A stretch of 64,000 bases of DNA from an uncultured Verrucomicrobiota bacterium (GCA_937872895.1 CALMUP010000019.1:207650-271649); one strand, 5' to 3'; shown: positions 26,813-35,693, counted from the first letter of the stretch. Numbers and translations: made by a program. The notes: a model not told the origin generated them from the letters alone.

Positions 26813-28791
26813 TCATCGCCGCGCGCGAAAGCCCCCTCGCCATCGCCCAGGTGCACGAAGCGCTCGACGCCCTGCGGCCCGTCCTTCCCGCAGCCACCCG
26901 GCTCGAGATCAAAACCTGCACCACCCCCGGCGACCGCGACCTCACCACGTCCCTGGCCGACCCGGCCCTCGCCACCGATTTCTTCACCCGCGACCTCGAC
27001 CGGATGCTGCTGCAGGGTGAGGCCGATCTCACCATCCACTCGGCGAAGGATCTCCCCAACCCGCTGCCCACCGGCCTCGCCCTCGCCGCCCTGCTGCCCG
27101 CCCGCGATATCCGCGACGCCCTCGTCCTCCGCCCCGGCCTCGCCTTCGACCAGGTCCGCACCGTCGGCTCCAGCAGCCCGAAACGCAACGAGGAACTGGC
27201 CCGCCTGCATCCGTCGTGGGACCTGAAACCGATCCGCGGCACCATCCAGGGCCGCCTCGCCCAACTCGACGCCGGCACCTACGACGCCGTGGTCATCGCC
27301 GCCTGCGCCCTCGAACGCCTCGGCCTCGCCAACCGGATCGAGCGCTACCTCCCCTGGGACCCGACCCCGAACCAGGGCCGCCTCGCCCTCGTCGTGCGCG
27401 AAACCGACACCGACCTCCGCACCGCACTGCGCCGCCTCGATGTCCGCGAACACGCCGGCCTCGTCGTCCTGCTCGGCTGCCCCGCCGATTTCGCCCTGAT
27501 CCCCCAACGCGCCCTGCACTACCTGAAGTACGCCGACGTGGTCGTCCATGACCGGCTGATCCCCGACGAAGTGACCGCCCTGATCCGCGGCAAATCCATC
27601 CCCGTCGGCAAGACCGGCGGCGCCCCCTCGACCCCGCAGACCGATATCCACCGCCACCTGCTCCACCACGCCGAACAAGGCCAACTCGTCGTCCGCCTGC
27701 ACGGCGGCGACCCCGGCATCTACGGCCGCCTCAACGAGGAACTCGACTTCCTCACCGCCTGGAACCTCCGCGTCGACATCGTTCCCTCCGTCACCGCCGC
27801 CCAGGTCGCCGCCGCCCACGCCGGCGCCCCGCTGACCCACCGCGGCGAAGGCCACCGGCTCACCCTGATCTCCGGCAACCCGCCCGACGGCGCACCCACC
27901 CCCGCCATCCCCGGCCCCGACATCGGCAACCTCGCCGTGTACATGGGCGTGGGCAACGCGGCATCCCTCCAGCAACGCTTCGCGGCCGCAGGCTGGCCGG
28001 CTTCCGCCCCGGTGATCGTCGGCGAACGCCTCGGCCACGCCGATGAACGCATCCGCCACATCGCCCTCGACCAACTCGGCACCCTCGGCATCCAGTCGCC
28101 CGCCGTCTTCATCGTCGGTGCGAAACACCACCCGATCGAGAACCGCCTGCTCTTCACCGGCACCGACCCCGAACACTTCCTGAAATTCGGCCCGCTGTTG
28201 CATTGGCCGATGATCGAACTCAAGCCGATCGACCTCGCCACCCGCGCCGCCACCCTCCGCCGCCATCTACCCCACCTGCGCGGCGTGATCTTCCCGTCGC
28301 GCTACGCCGTGCACGCCGTCATCGAAGCCCTGCTCGAACTCGACGACACCCGCCTCCTCGCCGGCAAACGCCTGCTCGCCGTCGGCCCCTCCACCCAGGA
28401 GGAACTCGCCCGCACCGGCCTGAAGGCCGATGCCTCCGCCCCCAACCTCGGCGGCATCGAATCGCTGGTCAAGGAACTCGACCCCGCCGACCGCGGCACC
28501 TACCTGTACCCCTGCTCCAACGAATCACCCAAGACCGACCGCGTCACCCGCATGCGCGACGTCGGTATCGACCTCCTCCCCGAGGAATTCTACCGCAACC
28601 AGCCCACCGCGGTCCGCCCCCTCCCGCGCCTCGCCTTCTCCCGCGTGCTCTTCACCAGCAGCAGCACCGTCCACGCCTACTTCGCCCGCTACCCCGACGA
28701 ACAACAAGCCCCCCGCACCTGGATCGCCGTCGGCCCCTCCACCCTGAAGGCCCTGCAACAACGCAACCTCGCCGCACAGCTGCTGGGATAA
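26794..28791 (+). CDS. HemC-SUMT-HemD trifunctional fusion
   Basis: One 665-residue chain combines three steps. Residues 1-221 match porphobilinogen deaminase domains 1-2 (IHSAKDLPNPLP with catalytic Asp86, SSSPKRNEEL, PNQGRLALV). Residues about 222-450 match uroporphyrinogen-III methyltransferase (ADVVVHDRLIPDEVTALIRG, RLHGGDPGIYGR, SVTAAQVAAAHAGAPLTHRG), with a degraded first glycine motif GCPADFALI. Residues about 451-665 match uroporphyrinogen-III synthase (FPSRYAVHAVIEAL, FTSSSTVHAYF). The third HemC domain, which carries the dipyrromethane-cofactor cysteine, is absent at the junction. The start is GTG at 26794, inside the hemA frame; upstream residues in this frame look like shadow of hemA. 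Expected product: precorrin-2 for siroheme. Confidence 0.85.
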   Translation: MDRPKLVIAARESPLAIAQVHEALDALRPVLPAATRLEIKTCTTPGDRDLTTSLADPALATDFFTRDLDRMLLQGEADLTIHSAKDLPNPLPTGLALAALLPARDIRDALVLRPGLAFDQVRTVGSSSPKRNEELARLHPSWDLKPIRGTIQGRLAQLDAGTYDAVVIAACALERLGLANRIERYLPWDPTPNQGRLALVVRETDTDLRTALRRLDVREHAGLVVLLGCPADFALIPQRALHYLKYADVVVHDRLIPDEVTALIRGKSIPVGKTGGAPSTPQTDIHRHLLHHAEQGQLVVRLHGGDPGIYGRLNEELDFLTAWNLRVDIVPSVTAAQVAAAHAGAPLTHRGEGHRLTLISGNPPDGAPTPAIPGPDIGNLAVYMGVGNAASLQQRFAAAGWPASAPVIVGERLGHADERIRHIALDQLGTLGIQSPAVFIVGAKHHPIENRLLFTGTDPEHFLKFGPLLHWPMIELKPIDLATRAATLRRHLPHLRGVIFPSRYAVHAVIEALLELDDTRLLAGKRLLAVGPSTQEELARTGLKADASAPNLGGIESLVKELDPADRGTYLYPCSNESPKTDRVTRMRDVGIDLLPEEFYRNQPTAVRPLPRLAFSRVLFTSSSTVHAYFARYPDEQQAPRTWIAVGPSTLKALQQRNLAAQLLG

Positions 28792-28796
28792 TCGCC

Positions 28797-28821
28797 GTAG
28801 CCGGGATAAACCCGGCTCTAC
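28797..28821. repeat. REP-like single element
   Basis: GTAGCCGGGATAAACCCGG followed by CTCTAC is a self-complementary element closely related to the pair at 15754-15822. It lies six bases after the fusion gene and could form a small stem (CCGGG/CCCGG). Confidence 0.6.
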
Positions 28822-28926
28822 CGACGCAGGTCACCGCACGGGGACACACCACTCCCATCCGCGCACATCCGCGCAATCCGCGGTTCATCCCTTCAGGTTA
28901 CCGAATCGACGTACCCCCCCTGCATC

Positions 28927-28961
28927 TTGATATCATGATGCTTTGATGCAATGATGCACGC
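28927..28961 (+). promoter_or_regulatory. Promoter with 8-base-period TGATGC iterons
   Basis: A TGATATCA palindrome (28928-28935) is followed by three TGATGC units starting at 28936, 28944 and 28952, exactly 8 bases apart. TTGATA (28927-28932) and AATGAT (28950-28955) could be -35 and -10 with a 17-base spacer. The ATG of the next gene is at 28962. Confidence 0.4.
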
Positions 28962-29327
28962 ATGCGCAAACCCCTCAACATCCTCTTCGTCTGCGGCCGC
29001 AACAACCGGCGCAGCCCGACCGCCGAGCAGATCTTCCTCCACGACCGCCGCATGAACGTGCGCGCCGGCGGCATCGCCGACACCAGCCGCCGCCGCGTCA
29101 CCGAAGCCGACATGCTCTGGGCCGACCTGATCCTCTGCATGGAACGCAAACACGTCAAACGCCTGCAGGTCCAGTTCAGCAACCTCGACTACCGCGCCCC
29201 CATCGAGAACCTCGACATCTCCGACGAGTACACCTACATGCACAAGGACCTCATCGAACTCCTCCACACCGCCGTGAACGGCGCCCTCGAGGAATACTAC
29301 GAGGAACTCGAGAAAAACGCCGACTAA
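28962..29327 (+). CDS. Low-molecular-weight tyrosine-phosphatase-fold protein
   Basis: The 121-residue protein begins with a hydrophobic strand and a phosphatase P-loop CxxxxxR (Cys11 to Arg17 in FVCGRNNRRSPTAEQIF), as in low-molecular-weight protein tyrosine phosphatases. ADLILCMERKHVKRL follows where the family has a conserved strand, and LDISDEYTYMHKDLIELL supplies a candidate catalytic Asp. It is shorter than standard members (about 150). The substrate is unknown. It stands alone between a repeat-rich gap and the TRAP operon. Confidence 0.8.
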   Translation: MRKPLNILFVCGRNNRRSPTAEQIFLHDRRMNVRAGGIADTSRRRVTEADMLWADLILCMERKHVKRLQVQFSNLDYRAPIENLDISDEYTYMHKDLIELLHTAVNGALEEYYEELEKNAD

Positions 29328-29391
29328 TCCCCCGGGTCGCAAGCGTCGTCGAACCCGACAACCCTTTCACACGCCGCCAACACACCCTCAT

Positions 29392-29435
29392 CCCCTTCCC
29401 CTCCCCGGAGGGGTGGCCGCAGGCCGGGGTGGGTC
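29392..29435. repeat. Family B repeat, copy 1
   Basis: The element holds CCCCTCCCCGGAGGGG (here CCCTTCCCCTCCCCGGAGGGG in form), then TGGCCGCAGGCCGGGGTGGG. Related copies are at 33809, 35941, 38298 and 39821. It lies in the 200-base gap before the TatT gene. Confidence 0.7.
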
Positions 29436-29528
29436 GGCAATGCACTCCGCGCCTCCGTGTTCCCGTTCCCCGCCCCCGCTCACGCCAACCTCACTTGCAT
29501 CATCGCCGTATTCCGGTAAGCTGACCGT

Positions 29529-30473
29529 GTGAATACCCGTTGCCACCCTTCCGCCGCCGCCCTGCTCACCGCGTTCGCCCTGCTCGCGACCGGATGCGCC
29601 TCGATGCGGGATGCCGCCGTACGCGACATGGCCGGCTCGTTGTCCGATGCCGCCGCCCTGTCCTTCGCCACCGAGAACGATCCCGTCCTTGCCGCCGACG
29701 CCATGCCGTTCGCGCTGAAGACCCTCGACATGCTCGTCCTCCAGCAACCGAAGAATCCCGACCTCCATCTCGCCGCCGCCCGCGCCTATGTCCAGTACAG
29801 CCACGCCTTCCTCGACTGGGAGGCGCGCAAACTCGAAGACGAGGACCCCGCCCGCGCCGCCGCCCTGCGCGCCCGCGCCGCGAACCTGTTCCGCCGCGCC
29901 CGCGACTACGCCGCCATCGCCCTGACCCTCCGCCACCCGCACCTGCTGAAACGCCTGCCCGAACACCCCCATGCCGCCCTCGATGCCTGCGACGCCAACG
30001 ACGTCCCCGCCCTGACCTGGTTCGGCATCGCCTGGGCCTCCCTGATCGCCGCCAATCCGTCCGACATGCAGGAAGTCGCCCGCCTGCCCGTCGTCGAAGC
30101 CGTCATGCGCCAAGCCTATTCCCTTGACCCCGATGCCGAGGACGGCACCCTCCACGAATTCTTCATCGCCTTCGACGGCAGCCGCAGCCCGGCCATGGGA
30201 GGCGACCCAACCCGCGCCGAGGACCACTTCACCCGCGCCGTGAAAATCACCCGCGGCGCCTCCGCCTCCCCTTACGTTACCCTCGCCACCACCGTGGCCA
30301 TCCAGCAACAGGATGCCGCCCGCTTCCGCGACCTGCTGAACCAGGCCCTCGCCATCGATCCCGACGCCGCCCCGCAGCTGCGCCTCGCCAATGCCCTCGC
30401 GCGCGAGAAGGCAACCTGGTATCTTGCCCGCATCGACGACTTCATCCTTTCCGACGAACCGGCCACCCCATGA
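29529..30473 (+). CDS. tatT: TatT-type TRAP-associated lipoprotein
   Basis: The 314-residue protein starts at GTG 29529 and has a lipoprotein signal with lipobox LATGC (Cys23). The helical remainder fits the TatT fold of TPR-like repeats (ALKTLDMLVLQQPKNPDLHL, AARAYVQYSHAFLDWEA, VVEAVMRQAYSLDPDAEDGT). TatT proteins form trimers that work with the TRAP binding protein in the periplasm and may handle hydrophobic or organic-acid ligands. It overlaps dctP by four bases (ATGA), confirming the pairing. Confidence 0.88.
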   Translation: MNTRCHPSAAALLTAFALLATGCASMRDAAVRDMAGSLSDAAALSFATENDPVLAADAMPFALKTLDMLVLQQPKNPDLHLAAARAYVQYSHAFLDWEARKLEDEDPARAAALRARAANLFRRARDYAAIALTLRHPHLLKRLPEHPHAALDACDANDVPALTWFGIAWASLIAANPSDMQEVARLPVVEAVMRQAYSLDPDAEDGTLHEFFIAFDGSRSPAMGGDPTRAEDHFTRAVKITRGASASPYVTLATTVAIQQQDAARFRDLLNQALAIDPDAAPQLRLANALAREKATWYLARIDDFILSDEPATP

Positions 30474-31465
30474 AACACCTCCTGCTGCTCGCCACCACCC
30501 TGCTCGCCACCGCCCTCGCCGCCCCGGCCCAAACCATCAAACTGGGCTCCCTCGCTCCCGAAGGCACCCCATACCACCAGGCCCTGCTCGACATCGCCCA
30601 GGCCTGGAAAACCATCAGCGGCGGCAAGGTACAACTCCGCATCTACCCCGGCGGGGTGGTCGGCGACGATGCCGATATGATCCGCAAAATGCGCATCGGC
30701 CAGCTCAACGGCGCCGCCCTGTCGTCGATGAGCGCCATCTCCATCGTGCCCGACATCGAAGCCCTCTCGTTCCCCACCATGGTCCGCACCGACGAGGAAT
30801 TCGACCGCGCCCTTGCCGAGGTCGCCCCCGAATTCGAGCGGCAATTCAACGAGAAGGGCTTCACCGTGGTCTGCTGGACCCTCGCCGGATGGATCCGCTT
30901 TTTCGCCCGCGAACCCGTGATCGCCCCCGCCGACCTGAAACGCCAGAAACAATTCTTCTGGGGCTCGGATGCCGCCTACCTCGAGCTGCTGAAATCGAGC
31001 GGCTTCCAACCCGTCCCCCTCCCCGTCGGCGAACTGCTGCCCGCCCTGCAAAGCGGCCTCGTCGACGCCTTCGCCGCCCCGCCCACCGTCGCCCTCGCTT
31101 TCCAGTGGTATGCCCGCACCCCGCACATGACCGACCTGCCCTGGCAACCGCTGCCCGGCTGCGTACTGATCGACAACCGCACCTGGAACAAACTCCCCGA
31201 AGCCCAGCGCACCGAGATGCTCGCCGCATCGCGCGCGATCGCCACCGACCTGCTCCGCAAGAGCCGCAGCCTCGAGGCCGATGCCATCGCCGCCATGACC
31301 GCCCAGGGCCTGACCGTACACACCGTTCCCGATGCCGTGCGCGAGGAATGGATCGCCTTCGTGCGCGAGCAAGGCTACCCTCGCTTCATCGGCCCCCGCT
31401 TCTCGACCGCCATCGCCGAACGCATCCAAGCCGCCGTCGCCCCGCTGCGCGCCTCCGCGCCATGA
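30470..31465 (+). CDS. dctP: TRAP transporter substrate-binding protein (DctP/TatP family)
   Basis: This 331-residue periplasmic protein has a signal peptide (cleavage near APA-QT) and a DctP core: IKLGSLAPEGTPYHQALLDI, VQLRIYPGGVVGDDADMIRKMR, and an Arg/Trp-rich ligand region (GWIRFFAREP). DctP members usually bind carboxylates through an arginine, but members paired with TatT can bind other ligands, so the substrate is unknown. It overlaps its neighbours on both sides by four bases. Confidence 0.9.
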   Translation: MKHLLLLATTLLATALAAPAQTIKLGSLAPEGTPYHQALLDIAQAWKTISGGKVQLRIYPGGVVGDDADMIRKMRIGQLNGAALSSMSAISIVPDIEALSFPTMVRTDEEFDRALAEVAPEFERQFNEKGFTVVCWTLAGWIRFFAREPVIAPADLKRQKQFFWGSDAAYLELLKSSGFQPVPLPVGELLPALQSGLVDAFAAPPTVALAFQWYARTPHMTDLPWQPLPGCVLIDNRTWNKLPEAQRTEMLAASRAIATDLLRKSRSLEADAIAAMTAQGLTVHTVPDAVREEWIAFVREQGYPRFIGPRFSTAIAERIQAAVAPLRASAP

Positions 31466-33375
31466 CCGCGCGCGACCCAACGCCGGTAGCCCTCACCGCC
31501 GCCGGCAAACCGTTCCGCGCCGCGTTCCTCGAGGATGCCGTCATCGCCGTCACCCTGCTCGGCATGGCCCTGCTCCCGGTGATCGAATCGGTCGGCCGCA
31601 CCTTCTTCAACACCGGCATCCCCGGTGCCACCCACTTCCTGCGCCACGGCACCCTGCTGCTCGGCTTCGTCGCCGCCGTCGCCGCCACCCGCGACGACCG
31701 CAACCTGAAGATCTCCGCACTCGAACTGGTCCTGCCCGGATCCTGGAAACGCCCCGCCGGGCGTTTCGCCACCTACATCACCCTCATGGCCTGCACCGCA
31801 CTCGGTTGGGCCGGCCTGCTGCTGGTCATCGCCGAAGCACCTGCCGCCCCCGAAGCCTGGCGTACCTGGATCCCCGAACGGTTCCTCCCGTTCTGGGAGG
31901 ACCGCCTGCTCTTCACCGAAGGCAATCCCGAACGCATCGGCAACCTGATCCCGGTATGGATGGCCGAAGCGCTGATGCCACTCGGTTTCCTCGGCATCAT
32001 GATCCGCCTAATCCAGCGCGAAGCCGCCACCGTGCCCGGCCGCCTCGCCCTGCTCACCGCCCTCCCCGCCACCTGGCTGCTCTCCCTCACCCCGCCCGAC
32101 GCGATCGGCGCCCTGGTGCTCCCCGGCATTCTCCTGCTGCTCGCCGCCGCCGCGCTCGGCCTGCCCATCTTCGCCCTGCTCGGCGCCATCGCCGCGCTCC
32201 TGTTCTGGAACGACGGTGTGACCACCGCCGCCATCCCCGCCGAAACCTACCGCATCGTCACCTCCGAGATCTTCCCCGCCATCCCCATCTTCACCCTGAT
32301 CGGCTTCATCCTCTCCGAGAGCAATGCCAGCCGCCGCCTCGAACAACTCTTCGTCGCCTGGTTCGGCTGGATGCCCGGCGGCATCGCCGTCGCCGCCACC
32401 CTGCTCTGCGCCTTCTTCACCACCTTCACCGGCGCCTCCGGCGCGACCATCCTCGCCCTCGGCGCGCTGCTGCTGCCCATCCTCACCCACCGCGGCTTCA
32501 GCGAGTCGTTTTCCGTCGGCCTCCTCACCTCCACCGGCTCCATCGGGCTGCTGCTACCGCCGAGCCTCGTGGTGATCCTCTTCGCCGTCGTCGCCCAGGT
32601 GCCGATGGTCGAGGTCTTCCGCGCCGCCATCGTACCCGGCCTGCTGATGATCCTGCCCGTCGTGGTGTGGTGCGTGTGGGTGGCCCGGCGCGACCGCATC
32701 CGCCGCGATCCCTTTTCCGCGCCCGCCGCGTGGCGCGCCCTGCGCGGCGCCGCCGGCGAACTGTCGATCCCGGTGGTCGTGCTCGGCCTGATCTTCGCCG
32801 GCTGGAGCACCCCGGTCGAGGCCGCCGCCTTCGGCGCGGTGTACGCGCTGGTCATCGAGTCGCTGATCCACCGCGACCTCGGACCGCGCGACCTCTACCG
32901 CCTCCTCGTGCGCGGCGGCATCATGGTCGGCAGCATCCTCGTCGTGCTCGGCGTCGCGATGGGCCTGACCAGCTACCTGATCGACGCCGGCATCCCCCAG
33001 GACGCCGCTGAATGGGTGCGCACCCACGTCAGCTCGCGCATCGTGTTCCTGATCGTGCTCAACCTCGCCCTGCTGCTCGTCGGCTGCCTGATGGACATCT
33101 TCTCCGCCCTGATCGTCGTCGTCCCGCTGCTGCTGCCCATCGCCGCCGTCTTCGGCATCGACCCGGTCCACCTCGGCATCATCGTGCTCGCCAACCTCCA
33201 GCTCGGCTACCTCACCCCGCCGGTCGGCATGAACCTCTTCCTTGCCTCCGTCCGCTTCAACCGTCCGTTACTCCGCGTCGCCCGCGAAACCTTCCCCTTC
33301 CTCCTCCTCAACGCCCTCGCCGTCCTCCTCATCACCTTCCTCCCCGCCCTCACCCTCTGGGCCGTCGAACGCTGA
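31462..33375 (+). CDS. dctM: TRAP transporter fused permease DctQM
   Basis: One 637-residue protein joins the small permease subunit DctQ (about residues 25-190, four membrane helices; ESVGRTFFNTGIPGATHFLR) to the large subunit DctM (about 200-637). DctM hallmarks include IPIFTLIGFILSES, TFTGASGATILALGALLLP, STGSIGLLLPPSLVVILFAV and YLTPPVGMNLFLAS. The transporter takes up the ligand of DctP with a sodium gradient. The start at 31462 (ATGA overlap with dctP) is preferred to the much longer frame beginning at 30391, which is a shadow of dctP. Confidence 0.93.
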   Translation: MTARDPTPVALTAAGKPFRAAFLEDAVIAVTLLGMALLPVIESVGRTFFNTGIPGATHFLRHGTLLLGFVAAVAATRDDRNLKISALELVLPGSWKRPAGRFATYITLMACTALGWAGLLLVIAEAPAAPEAWRTWIPERFLPFWEDRLLFTEGNPERIGNLIPVWMAEALMPLGFLGIMIRLIQREAATVPGRLALLTALPATWLLSLTPPDAIGALVLPGILLLLAAAALGLPIFALLGAIAALLFWNDGVTTAAIPAETYRIVTSEIFPAIPIFTLIGFILSESNASRRLEQLFVAWFGWMPGGIAVAATLLCAFFTTFTGASGATILALGALLLPILTHRGFSESFSVGLLTSTGSIGLLLPPSLVVILFAVVAQVPMVEVFRAAIVPGLLMILPVVVWCVWVARRDRIRRDPFSAPAAWRALRGAAGELSIPVVVLGLIFAGWSTPVEAAAFGAVYALVIESLIHRDLGPRDLYRLLVRGGIMVGSILVVLGVAMGLTSYLIDAGIPQDAAEWVRTHVSSRIVFLIVLNLALLLVGCLMDIFSALIVVVPLLLPIAAVFGIDPVHLGIIVLANLQLGYLTPPVGMNLFLASVRFNRPLLRVARETFPFLLLNALAVLLITFLPALTLWAVER

Positions 33376-33511
33376 CCCCCGCCGCAACCCACCCGTCACC
33401 TTCGTTGCGCTTGTCACGATATACACAGAACCGGCATGCTTTCCACGTTCTCACGAAGTACCGGACGCTTCGGTGAAGACCAGCATGACATCGACAAACT
33501 GGAGGCCCCAG

Positions 33512-33724
33512 ATGCCGAACGTTGATATGTCTCCTGATGCCGTATACCGACGACTGCAGCAAGTGAGCGACCTTCGCGATGCATGCCTTCTGCTCGCTGG
33601 CCCCCGATGGAAGAAACCGTGGGGCACCGAACGTTTCGACCTCCACAGGCACGTTGCGCACGATCCCCGCGCCACGGTTCCCGGGTATTCCCCGGAACGC
33701 CCTACATCCAACCAATCGTCATAG
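33512..33724 (+). CDS. Small hypothetical protein, possibly a relic
   Basis: A 70-residue frame starting MPNVDMSPDAVYRRLQQVSD has an amphipathic helical start and Arg/Pro-rich end. I do not recognise it. The first 30 residues look protein-like (SPDAVYRRLQQVSDLRDACL), but the end runs into repeat DNA, so it may be the head of a broken gene. Confidence 0.25.
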   Translation: MPNVDMSPDAVYRRLQQVSDLRDACLLLAGPRWKKPWGTERFDLHRHVAHDPRATVPGYSPERPTSNQSS

Positions 33725-34112
33725 GATCCCTTGGCCCACCTTGGTCGTTAACATCGTCGCCAACCCCGACGAATCCGATCCCGCTCACGACGAAGGAATC
33801 CAACCCGATCCCCTCGCCGGAGGTCTGGCCGCAGGCCGGGGTGGGCTCGCCCACTCGTTGTCTCCGCCTTCTCCACACCCCCATGTTCCATCTCCCCATC
33901 CGCGCTCTCCGCGTAATCCGCGGTTCATTCCCCCCTGTCGTGAACGTCGTCGCTAACCTTGTCGAATCCGATCCCACCCACGACAACCAATCCCCATCCG
34001 TGGGCCGCCCCTGGCATCCGTGGGACATCCTCCGCCCCTCCTCACCCGCAACAACGCAACCGTCCCTCCGACAGGTCCGCGGTTCCTTGCCCCCTGCATA
34101 GTTTGCCTATCT

Positions 34113-34148
34113 TGACCCCCCGGAGGTGATGCGGTAGCATCACGCATC
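34113..34148 (+). promoter_or_regulatory. Toxin-antitoxin promoter with operator dyad
   Basis: GTGATGC (34126-34132) and GCATCAC (34137-34143) form a perfect 7-base dyad around GGTA. A -35-like TTGACC is at 34113-34118. The ATG of the antitoxin gene is at 34149. Autoregulation by the antitoxin is the likely use. Confidence 0.55.
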
Positions 34149-34391
34149 ATGAGAACCACCCTCGACATCGAGGACGACGTCCTGCTCGCGGCGAAGGAAA
34201 TCAGCCGTCGCACCCGGGTCTCCACCGGCAAGGCGCTGTCCGATCTGGCCCGCCAGTCGTTGACGCGGCCTCGCGCCAAGGCCACCCGGGAGGCGAAAGC
34301 GGTGTACGGATTTCGCCCGCTTCCCGCCGCGCCGGGCAAGATCGTCACGAACGACCTGATCGACCGGTTGCGCGATGAAGAGGGCGTGTGA
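34149..34391 (+). CDS. VapB-type antitoxin
   Basis: The 80-residue protein begins MRTTLDIEDDVLLAAKEISR, a ribbon-helix-helix N-terminus typical of this VapB group, and continues with STGKALSDLARQSL. The C-terminal tail (PGKIVTNDLIDRLRDEEGV) would bind the toxin. The stop overlaps the toxin's ATG (TGATG). Confidence 0.88.
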   Translation: MRTTLDIEDDVLLAAKEISRRTRVSTGKALSDLARQSLTRPRAKATREAKAVYGFRPLPAAPGKIVTNDLIDRLRDEEGV

Positions 34392-34819
34392 TGCGGGCGT
34401 TGCTCGACATCAATGTCCTGATCGCCTTGTTTGATCCGATCCACCAGCATCATGAACGGGCGCATGCCTGGCTGAAGGCCAACATACGATCCGGTTGGGC
34501 CTCCTGCCCGATCACCCAGAACGGCTTTGTCCGCATCATCACCCAACCCCGGTACATCCGACCCGTCACCACATCCGAGGCGATCGAACGCCTGCGTGAA
34601 GCCACCCGCACGACCCACCACCAGTTCTGGCCGGACGATCTCAGCATCACCGATGTCCACCGCTTCCGCCCCGACCGCATCCACGGACCGTCCCAACTGA
34701 CCGACCTCTACCTGCTCGCCCTCGCCATCCGCCACCAAGCCCGCTTCGTCACCTTCGACGCCGCCATCCCCACCAGCGCCATCCCAACAGTCCAACCCAA
34801 ACACCTGGTCGTCCTCTAA
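34391..34819 (+). CDS. vapC: PIN-domain toxin (VapC family ribonuclease)
   Basis: The 142-residue PIN protein has the first Asp in ALLDINVLIALFD, the family segment CPITQNGFVRI where this subgroup carries Asn instead of Glu, and LTDLYLLALAIRHQARFVTFD for the distal acidic pair. It should be an RNA-cleaving toxin held by the upstream antitoxin. ATG 34391 is chosen; a GTG three bases earlier is possible. Confidence 0.9.
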   Translation: MRALLDINVLIALFDPIHQHHERAHAWLKANIRSGWASCPITQNGFVRIITQPRYIRPVTTSEAIERLREATRTTHHQFWPDDLSITDVHRFRPDRIHGPSQLTDLYLLALAIRHQARFVTFDAAIPTSAIPTVQPKHLVVL

Positions 34820-35150
34820 TTCCGCATCCGCCCTCCGCGCCATCAGGCTTCGCAAGGCTACGCCCCGACACGTCCGCGGTTCATTCCCCCTTGTCGTTAA
34901 CGTCGTCGCTAACCTTGTCGAATCCAATCCGCTCACGAACAAGCGCACGACAACCATTCCCCATCCGTGGGCCGCCCCTGGCATCCGTGGGACATCCTCC
35001 GCCCTTCGTCACCCGCAACAACGCAACCGCTCCTCCGACATCTCACCACCTCCCCCATCCGCGGATCCGATTTCCTGTAAGGTATCGCGTCGCCCTCCGA
35101 TTCATCCACGTGCACAACGCACAAGCAACCTATAACCCAGGAGAACAGCC
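34820..35150. repeat. Repeat-bearing gap between toxin and fasciclin genes
   Basis: The 330 bases hold a family A repeat at 34961-34998, a CGCAACAACGCAACC phrase shared with 34050 and 35860, and a Shine-Dalgarno-like CAGGAG at 35138-35143 before the fasciclin gene. No clear gene is seen. Confidence 0.6.
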
Positions 35151-35666
35151 ATGCGTACATTCCTCACTGCCACCGTTGCCCTCAGCCTCCTCGCCGCCGC
35201 CCCTGCGGTGCGCGCGTACGAAGCCGCCGCGGAAGCCGACGTGAAAACCACACCCGACATCGTTGATACCGCGGTCGCCGCCGGCTCGTTCGGCACGCTG
35301 GTCGCCGCCGTCCAGGCCGCCGGACTCGTTGACACGCTGAAGGGCGAAGGTCCGTTCACCGTCTTCGCGCCGACCGATGAAGCGTTCGCGAAGCTGCCCG
35401 CAGGCACCGTCGAAAACCTGCTCAAGCCGGAAAACCTCGACCAGCTGAAAGCCGTCCTGACCTACCACGTCGTCGCCGGCAAGGTCATGGCCGCCGATGT
35501 GGTCAAACTCACCTCGGCCGATACCGTGCAGGGCAAGCCCGTCACCATCACGGTCACCGACGAAGGCGTCACCATCAACGACGCCAAGGTCGTCAAGACC
35601 GACATCGAGACCAGCAACGGCGTGATCCACGTGATCGACACCGTCATCCTCCCGCCCGCCGACTAG
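35151..35666 (+). CDS. Secreted fasciclin (FAS1) domain protein
   Basis: The 171-residue protein has a signal peptide (about residues 1-22, AVRA-YE) and one full FAS1 domain with both family boxes: H1 [20 protein letters not shown] and the H2 region [23 protein letters not shown] lies between them. FAS1 proteins mediate adhesion or bind matrix components; in bacteria they are secreted or periplasmic. It is a single-gene unit with its own terminator. Confidence 0.93.
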   Translation: MRTFLTATVALSLLAAAPAVRAYEAAAEADVKTTPDIVDTAVAAGSFGTLVAAVQAAGLVDTLKGEGPFTVFAPTDEAFAKLPAGTVENLLKPENLDQLKAVLTYHVVAGKVMAADVVKLTSADTVQGKPVTITVTDEGVTINDAKVVKTDIETSNGVIHVIDTVILPPAD

Positions 35667-35693
35667 CCGGCCCGCACAGGATCATTCCAAACG

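Larger units (their letters stand above)
33376..34148. repeat. Repeat-rich intergenic region after the TRAP operon
   Basis: This 770-base stretch holds one small doubtful gene (33512-33724), a family B repeat at 33809-33850, and a family A repeat at 33994-34030 in which CATCCGTGGG occurs twice about 20 bases apart. Between them are degenerate phrases such as GTTAACxTCGTCGCxAACC that recur at 34903 and 35910. The promoter of the next toxin-antitoxin pair ends it. Confidence 0.65.

Noticed and set aside
26809..28266. 485-codon minus-strand frame opposite the HemC-SUMT-HemD gene
   Set aside because: It is glycine/valine-rich shadow sequence of a conserved fusion protein.
30391..33011. Longer upstream starts for the DctQM gene and a second overlapping frame
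   Set aside because: Upstream residues are shadow translation of dctP; the ATGA overlap at 31462 and the hydrophobic start fit the family.
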